This document shows positions 58,334 to 64,000 of a stretch of 64,000 nt of DNA, one piece after another. Positions within the stretch are counted from its first letter, which is position 1; each line of letters opens with the position of its first letter. The notes below the pieces were generated by a model. The model made no database searches. It saw nothing but the letters and a program-made list of their open reading frames with translations, and was not told the DNA's origin. Source of the DNA: Macrotrachela quadricornifera (Eukaryota > Rotifera > Eurotatoria > Philodinida > Philodinidae); contig JAJEKB010020536.1 of assembly GCA_022393335.1 (NCBI GenBank), positions 472,494 through 536,493 of the forward strand. Reading direction: 5' to 3'. Position numbers and translations under genes: made by a program.

Positions 58334-60772
58334 CTAGATAATTTTCAAAAAGGAATTTTTTGACACTAATTTTATGATTTCCTCTATGAACAGATGATAA
58401 TCTGAATAGTATATGCATCGGCTAACATCTAACACATGCAATGTTCGATTATTACTCAAGAAATCAGATATTTGACGAAATTGATTGAATGAAATATTTG
58501 TTTCAATCAAATTCAAATAAGTTACTGTAGGATAGTTGCAAAGAACTTTGACTAATATTTGTATGTTATTTTCTATTAATGTTTGTCTATTAATACCTAA
58601 TTGAGTCATCATAAAATTCAATTTCATAGTTAAAGCAACATTCTTTTTTTCTATATTATATTGAAAAATGCATACATTATTTTTTTGTGTAAGTGAAGAA
58701 CAAACTAAATCATTTTTACTATTAGAAATTGCAGAATATTTAAAAGTTTTAAGTTCAAGAATCTCTAATATTTTATTATTATCAACTATAGTTGCTAATG
58801 TTTTAGAAAATGTCTCACAATGCGTACCTATCGATTCAAAGGATAGTGTATGAATTGAAGTATTTTGAAGGAAATTTTTAAAGAGTTCAATATCAGTATT
58901 TTGATAAACTCGACATTTCGAAAGTTTTAAAATCTGCAAAGATTTATTTTGTAAAAGACATCTAGCAATAAAACCAAGTCGTAATAGATCAGTATGACAT
59001 TTTAAAGTAAACTCAATAAGAACATTATTCATTTGTAATATTTTAAAAATCTCCTCAAATCCTCGTAATTCATCCTTTTCCTTCCAAACATTAAACATAT
59101 GTAATATTTTTAATGTTGTATTATTACGCAAAGCCAAGTATAAATCTTTAGTCTGTTCTAATGTCAAACGACAATCGATAGTAAGTTCTTGTAAAGTTTT
59201 TTGATTAGTCAAGAACTGATGAAAATAAGACCAGATGCTTTCCGAAATAATTCCATTACGCAAAAGAATTTTTGTCATATTAGGTATTATTGAAAAAATA
59301 TTTTTAATTGCTGTCTTACAATTTATATCATCATTTTCACTACTATTATTGATTGATAGAATAAATCCAGTTTTATTCGTTCCAGATAATTCAAGTAAAG
59401 GTATATCTTCCTGTGATTGTACTTGAAAAATTAATCTTGAACTAGTTTTTAAGATGGCATCTATACTATCGTTTAGTATCGATGGAAACTTATTTAATGG
59501 TATTTTAAAGGTGTAGTAAATATAAAGCTTATTATTCTTTTGTATAGTATCTTCAAGCTTTGATATAATTTCTTGTTGACTTAATTTAAACCCAAAAGAT
59601 GAGACCTTAAAATTTTCTAATTTAAGTTTATCAATAATTGTCTTTTGAGAAAAAAATTTAAGTAGATCATCGAATATTGATTTATTTAGTTTTAAATTTT
59701 TCAAAGTAACTATAGCCATTGGTAAACCTTGATAAAGTATATTTATAATTTTTAAGAATTGATTAGGAACTTGTTTTTGTATTATAGCTACATCTCCTTT
59801 AATTTCTCCTCCTAATTCTTGAAATTCATTCTGTAAATTTTGTGTTTTTATATTTGCATAATCTTTATCATAATGATGAATACATACCCATCTAACATGT
59901 CTATCCTTTGTAAGAGTACGATATAAATTTCCAAATCTCCGATCATCATCAGTTTTTTTTAAAAAATTTTCAATTCCACGAAGTTCTGCACCTTCAACAT
60001 ATTGTTGAAAATTTTTTTCTATTGAAACATTTTCACTCACTCCTGCTTTTGTCAAAGCTTCATCTAATTGATCGAGTTTAGTATTTAAATTACCCCAAAA
60101 TATTTTATCTTGAAAAATACTAGATTTAGATATTTTCGGAGCGATATATTTTAAATTTGGAACAATTATACTACCTGCAATTGTTATATATTTCACAATT
60201 TTTAACATTCGACGAAGATAAGATCCATATTTACGAAAGAATTCACGTGGTTGTTTGAGTTCATAACCATCATGAAAAGCAAAATGACGTTCATTTTCAT
60301 TCTCACATTCACATAAGAAATATAATCGATAATTAAGTGTAAACCACCTAGCAGGTTTGTAGCGAGTTGACTCATCTGGTAGTATGATGAAGAGACGAGG
60401 TACAGTAAATTCTGCCACTTCTAATATCTGTTGTGGAATAATACTAATACCATTTCTGAGACTTTTCATGTCTTTATGCATTTCTGATATTTTTCGTGTA
60501 AGGTTATCGTCGATTTTTGGATGGACTTCGGTATTAACTATTGGTTTATGACAAACAATTATTTTTTCAATAGAAGCTTGAATACGTTCTGGTTTGAATC
60601 GAACATTATCTTTGCCATGTTCAAAAGGTATTGGATTTCCATCATATGTAAATCTTTGAATACCAGGAAAGCAATCTTGTACATCTTTTAAAAAGACATA
60701 TGAATGTCCATCTATGTGACGAACAGGAACTTTTTCAATACTATCATGGTATTTACATTGTTGATATGTCAT
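58334..60772 (-). CDS. Large protein of unknown type with C-terminal leucine-rich repeats
   Basis: An uninterrupted frame of 812 residues runs from ATG 60770-60772 to TAG 58334-58336. A splice-acceptor-like TTTCTAG lies directly before this ATG, so an extra 5' exon is possible. Residues about 10-65 have a compact, ubiquitin-like look (GHSYVFLKDVQDCFPG). A central block (PRLFIILPDESTRYKPARWFT, then YRLYFLCEC and HDGYELKQPREFFRKYGSYL, about 125-200) is one I remember from large fungal and invertebrate proteins that carry kinase-like, TPR or LRR tails, often without a known role. Residues about 370-812 are irregular leucine-rich repeats (LKILHMFNVW, LQILKLSKC, LHVLDVSRC) like RNI or NLR solenoids. 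No NACHT P-loop is visible. It could be an intracellular recognition or scaffold protein. Confidence 0.75.
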   Translation of the reverse strand: MTYQQCKYHDSIEKVPVRHIDGHSYVFLKDVQDCFPGIQRFTYDGNPIPFEHGKDNVRFKPERIQASIEKIIVCHKPIVNTEVHPKIDDNLTRKISEMHKDMKSLRNGISIIPQQILEVAEFTVPRLFIILPDESTRYKPARWFTLNYRLYFLCECENENERHFAFHDGYELKQPREFFRKYGSYLRRMLKIVKYITIAGSIIVPNLKYIAPKISKSSIFQDKIFWGNLNTKLDQLDEALTKAGVSENVSIEKNFQQYVEGAELRGIENFLKKTDDDRRFGNLYRTLTKDRHVRWVCIHHYDKDYANIKTQNLQNEFQELGGEIKGDVAIIQKQVPNQFLKIINILYQGLPMAIVTLKNLKLNKSIFDDLLKFFSQKTIIDKLKLENFKVSSFGFKLSQQEIISKLEDTIQKNNKLYIYYTFKIPLNKFPSILNDSIDAILKTSSRLIFQVQSQEDIPLLELSGTNKTGFILSINNSSENDDINCKTAIKNIFSIIPNMTKILLRNGIISESIWSYFHQFLTNQKTLQELTIDCRLTLEQTKDLYLALRNNTTLKILHMFNVWKEKDELRGFEEIFKILQMNNVLIEFTLKCHTDLLRLGFIARCLLQNKSLQILKLSKCRVYQNTDIELFKNFLQNTSIHTLSFESIGTHCETFSKTLATIVDNNKILEILELKTFKYSAISNSKNDLVCSSLTQKNNVCIFQYNIEKKNVALTMKLNFMMTQLGINRQTLIENNIQILVKVLCNYPTVTYLNLIETNISFNQFRQISDFLSNNRTLHVLDVSRCIYYSDYHLFIEEIIKLVSKNSFLKII

Positions 60773-61860
60773 TCTAGAAATATACAAAAATAATTCATTA
60801 TTATATAGCTCATCGACTTTTAACCGATGGAAAAATGAGCAATCTCTCTCTTATAATATTATCCAGGTCATATCATTTCTGGATGAAAAAAAAAATGAAA
60901 AATATGATTCATATGTAATAAACGACGATTAATAGAATCTAAAATGTTAGAATTCTCAAAAATTGGACAGATAACTCTATTAAGGTAATCATATAAACAT
61001 TTTATATTAACCTTGAAATCGAATAGATATGATGTCAATTTAATAACAGTTAAGAAATGAATATACTTTTTATTTTCATTGTTTATATAGAATTTAAAAT
61101 GAAGGTGTCTTCCATAGAAACGAGACAATATTTACACATTATTTTTTCGGTGAATTGAAATTTCATTGTTAAAGCATGCCTTAAAAATTTTCAATCCATA
61201 ATACAAAAACAAAAACAAAAACATGACATCATTTGTGCTCTTTCAATAATATGTTTTTCTTTTTAATCACTACTGAAATGAGAATGAAAAGAAATTGGTA
61301 GTGTATATTCATAGACATTGAAACTTTAGATTTTGTAATTTTCATAAATAGGAAAAGATAATATAGGTAAATAAATCTATTTGATCAAAAAAATAAGAAT
61401 ATACCCGATTTTTATTCAATGAAAATATAATTAAAATGCTCAATATTTGGTATATTTCAACAGTAAATCAATTAAAATCTCATTATAAAACTTAATGTTT
61501 GGTAACTATTGCATTTGTTCTGTCAACTATCTATTTATAAGTATGAGGATGAAAGGTATTTATGCAATAAACTTTTGTTAATTACAATCATACTATTTTT
61601 ATTGATTATCCTATAGCTGAATTCTAGAAGATAATTCATACACTTGAAATAAACAAGAAGTTTTTGTTTTATCATTTTCTCATATTTTTCTTCCAAAGAA
61701 CTTTATATTTTTGGCATCTACTATAAAACTGAATAATAGTCTAATTAATTAACGCAGCATGAAAAAAATCAATAATAATAAATAATTTTTATTTCTTTTT
61801 TTATAATCATTGATATAAAATATTGTCTCAGATTACAGAAATATTAGTTATTCATGATTA
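60773..61860. other. Intergenic DNA between two minus-strand genes
   Basis: The left part may contain a 5' exon of the LRR protein. The 86-codon minus-strand open stretch 60868-61128 has an unremarkable composition and no recognised domain. The right part is the 3' flank of the ankyrin-ART gene. Confidence 0.4.
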
Positions 61861-62850
61861 TTACCAAGAGGATAATTCGATTTCAATTGGATGAACATTT
61901 CTATTTATCTTTTCTACTTTAAAACATGCATTTGGTAAAATTAGTACTTCTTGTTCTTGTGGATATTCTGATATCGAGGAAATATCAAGTACATATTCAT
62001 CTTTCTTCAAATGATATATGCAAATAACAGATAATTGTCCTTGGAATGAAATAGAGATAAATTGTTCAGCAATATGACGTGATTTCGATGTTGATAGAAA
62101 CGCTTTATTAACAATATAATCACCAACTTTATACTGATCAAGATCTTTATTTGTCATACGTATTCCACGATAAGTTGTACCCATCCATCTATATTTATCG
62201 AGTTGTTCAGATTTATGAAGAGTTTTACCAAATTTAACAAACCATGTATCACGTTCTTCTTCAGTATATTGGCAAGAGCGAAGTTGAGCATTACAATAAT
62301 TCAATATTCTATAAAAATCCGTTTCAGCTGTATATGCACATATTAAACATGTTATATCATTTGTTTGTTCTGCTTTATTTAATAAATAAATAACTTGATC
62401 CATTCCTTGCGCATCATGTAATTCTGTTGCATTGCATATATTTTGTTTAGCTTCTTCTAAATTATTGAATTTCTTACTCAAATATATATTATCACAAGCT
62501 ATTTGAAAACCTTCTGGTCCAGTTATCATCCACTCAAGATCAGGCATTTTCGAAACAAAACGTTCATTAATAGCAATAGGTGATCGTTGGAAAAGTGATT
62601 TGATTTCATCGGTACGAGCTTCATCTTCAGGTGTCTTATTATTAGTATTGGCTTGTCTACGTAAAGCACCATGTTCAAGTAGTATACGAGCGATATCTAA
62701 ATGACCGTATTGACAAGCAGCATGAAGAGCAGTTGAACCATTTTGCTCAATACGATTGATTTCATTGAGTGATAGTTTCTTAAGAAGATTTTCTACTTTA
62801 TTCAAATTACCATCGCGACATGCCTCGTAAAGTTCGCTCGTTTTACTCAT
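61861..62850 (-). CDS. Ankyrin-ADP-ribosyltransferase fusion, catalytic triad intact
   Basis: A single exon encodes 329 residues from ATG 62848-62850, the only ATG early in the frame. Two to three ankyrin repeats occupy about 5-85 (NGSTALHAACQYGHLDIARILLEHGA). The C-terminal half is an arginine-specific type (R-S-E) ART. R228 lies in TYRGI, S253-T254-S255 in FLSTS, and E299-Q-E301 in YPQEQEVLI, all in the right order and spacing. It should transfer ADP-ribose from NAD to Arg side chains; the ankyrin part would select the target. No signal peptide or GPI tail is visible, so a cytosolic site is expected, unlike vertebrate ecto-ARTs. In contrast to the ART-TPR copy at 20-24 kb it has no stops or frameshifts and looks functional. 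Confidence 0.87.
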   Translation of the reverse strand: MSKTSELYEACRDGNLNKVENLLKKLSLNEINRIEQNGSTALHAACQYGHLDIARILLEHGALRRQANTNNKTPEDEARTDEIKSLFQRSPIAINERFVSKMPDLEWMITGPEGFQIACDNIYLSKKFNNLEEAKQNICNATELHDAQGMDQVIYLLNKAEQTNDITCLICAYTAETDFYRILNYCNAQLRSCQYTEEERDTWFVKFGKTLHKSEQLDKYRWMGTTYRGIRMTNKDLDQYKVGDYIVNKAFLSTSKSRHIAEQFISISFQGQLSVICIYHLKKDEYVLDISSISEYPQEQEVLILPNACFKVEKINRNVHPIEIELSSW

Positions 62851-64000
62851 TTTTATTTTATTGTTTACAAATATAGAAGTGATGAAATAGAAGAGAAAGA
62901 AAATATTTCTATAGTAACCTTGACATTGCAAGCTAACAGTATAAGAAAATAAAGAATATTTTTAACGGTAATGTTTGTTACTCAATCAAAAAGAAAGAAA
63001 GAAATATTTTTTTTCTATTTCATTCATTAGCAACACATACTCTGCATGAGCATTGCACCAGTTGCACACGATTGTGTTGACACAAATTTACCATTATGTT
63101 AAAAAAATAATTGTCTCACCTTATTTTTAAAGTATCTAAATGATGTGTACTTGTGGTTTTAATATTGTTTATATTTGACGAAACTTCATAGCTTGATTAG
63201 TGACGTTAGTTCTTTTTCAATTCTCTTGATTTTCAATGTCAAAAACAACGAAAATACTATGGCCTTTTTTTTTTCAAAACATGATCTATAAGAAATGTTT
63301 AAGTTCATAAAGATAAAAAATTGGTTCCATCACAGACCGTAATTGACAGGTTCTACTTTGTCACAACCATCAATAATATTAACCAGTTTCGTAATATTTT
63401 TTTTTCATAAAAACAAATAATGACAAGACAATAAAATGAATTTTTTCTTTCAATATATATCGAAATCTTCTCATTCAGTCTCAATTTTTCACAACTCGTA
63501 TTGCTCTCGATTCCATGTTATGATACTGAAAATAATTTCTATAAGTTAAAAAAGAGTAGCTGGTTTGTCTTATATATAGCAACTCATTTTCTATTCTTTA
63601 ATGTATAAAAATTCTTAATACGATATACTATTGCTTGTATTATATATCGATATGAGTTGTACTTCTACTTTACGGAAGAAACAGGGTAGAATCATTGACT
63701 CATTCTCTTCTTCCTTCGTATTATCTTCTGAAAAAAATGATGATTTTTATCTGTTATTCCACCTAATTCAATCCGATAAGTACATATGGTCAGACGATTC
63801 TAGTTCAATTACGTCATATAATTCGTAATTTAATTTTTCGGGGGAACCTAAGGAAGATCACAGCATTTTGCCAAATATCATAGTGAAAGTATAATATCTC
63901 ACGTAGGTGAAGTTAGCCTCATATTCGAGTAAATCCTGCCAAGATTCGTCCAGGAAGCTGCTCCAACTGTTCCAAAGAGTTCCAGAGTAGAACTCGATGA
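62851..64000. other. Right end of window, no firm gene
   Basis: It holds the 5' flank of the ankyrin-ART gene and then AT-rich DNA. A plus-strand frame at 63652-63828 (58 residues from ATG, starting MSCTSTLRKKQGR, Ser-rich) follows a TATATATA at about 63571 and could be a short gene or first exon. Confidence is low. The last 160 bp (63840-64000) are less AT-rich and may belong to an element running out of the window. Confidence 0.3.

Noticed and set aside
1..64000. CRISPR arrays, rRNA or tRNA genes, bacterial operons
   Set aside because: No regularly spaced direct repeats with unique spacers, no cloverleaf or B-box sequence I could support, and no ribosome-binding-site-led gene clusters were seen. 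tRNA absence should be confirmed with a dedicated scan.

Overview
The window looks like nuclear DNA of a small invertebrate, most likely a bdelloid rotifer. The reasons are AT-rich intergenic DNA, very short GT-AG introns (about 46 to 100 bp), NAD:arginine ADP-ribosyltransferase (ART) proteins joined to kinesin-light-chain-type TPRs or ankyrin repeats, a soluble dioxygenase of isopenicillin-N-synthase type, and many broken DNA transposons. No bacterial, viral or organellar gene set is present. The species cannot be named from the sequence alone. One 400-N assembly gap lies at 10993-11392.

Layout. 0-10 kb: a broken piggyBac transposase relic, an eight-exon gene (4007-8259) for a membrane-anchored M28 metallopeptidase, and a second piggyBac tail on the minus strand. 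12.5-15.5 kb: catechol O-methyltransferase and a GPI-type GCC2/GCC3 cysteine-rich surface protein with one in-frame stop. 18-27 kb: a stand-alone copy of a domain that precedes bdelloid ART/TPR proteins, an ART-TPR pseudogene with about 18 TPRs and three in-frame stops, and an F-box/LRR protein. 28-35 kb: a neuropeptide-type GPCR, mitochondrial ATPase inhibitor IF1, a discoidin-like membrane protein and a secreted protein. 35-37.5 kb: a hAT-type non-autonomous transposon with a piggyBac-type MITE inside it, then a foldback element. 38.5-44.5 kb: a 2-oxoglutarate/Fe(II) dioxygenase and a membrane-anchored seven-repeat FG-GAP propeller. 45-57 kb is transposon-rich: two foldback elements, a non-LTR ORF1 relic, a defective piggyBac copy and an element packed with ACGCGTTT motifs. 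47.9 and 57 kb carry small secreted cysteine-containing proteins. 57.5-63 kb: a relic of the dioxygenase, an 812-residue protein with C-terminal leucine-rich repeats, and an intact ankyrin-ART gene.

There is no operon logic; each gene stands alone. Three unlinked genes (M28 peptidase, discoidin-like, FG-GAP) share one plan: short cytosolic tail, one membrane span, Thr-rich stalk, ectodomain. Their exon junctions after the membrane span are phase 1, which suggests exon shuffling of a surface-anchor cassette. Exon models were assembled by hand from splice signals; each of those given keeps one open frame from ATG to stop.
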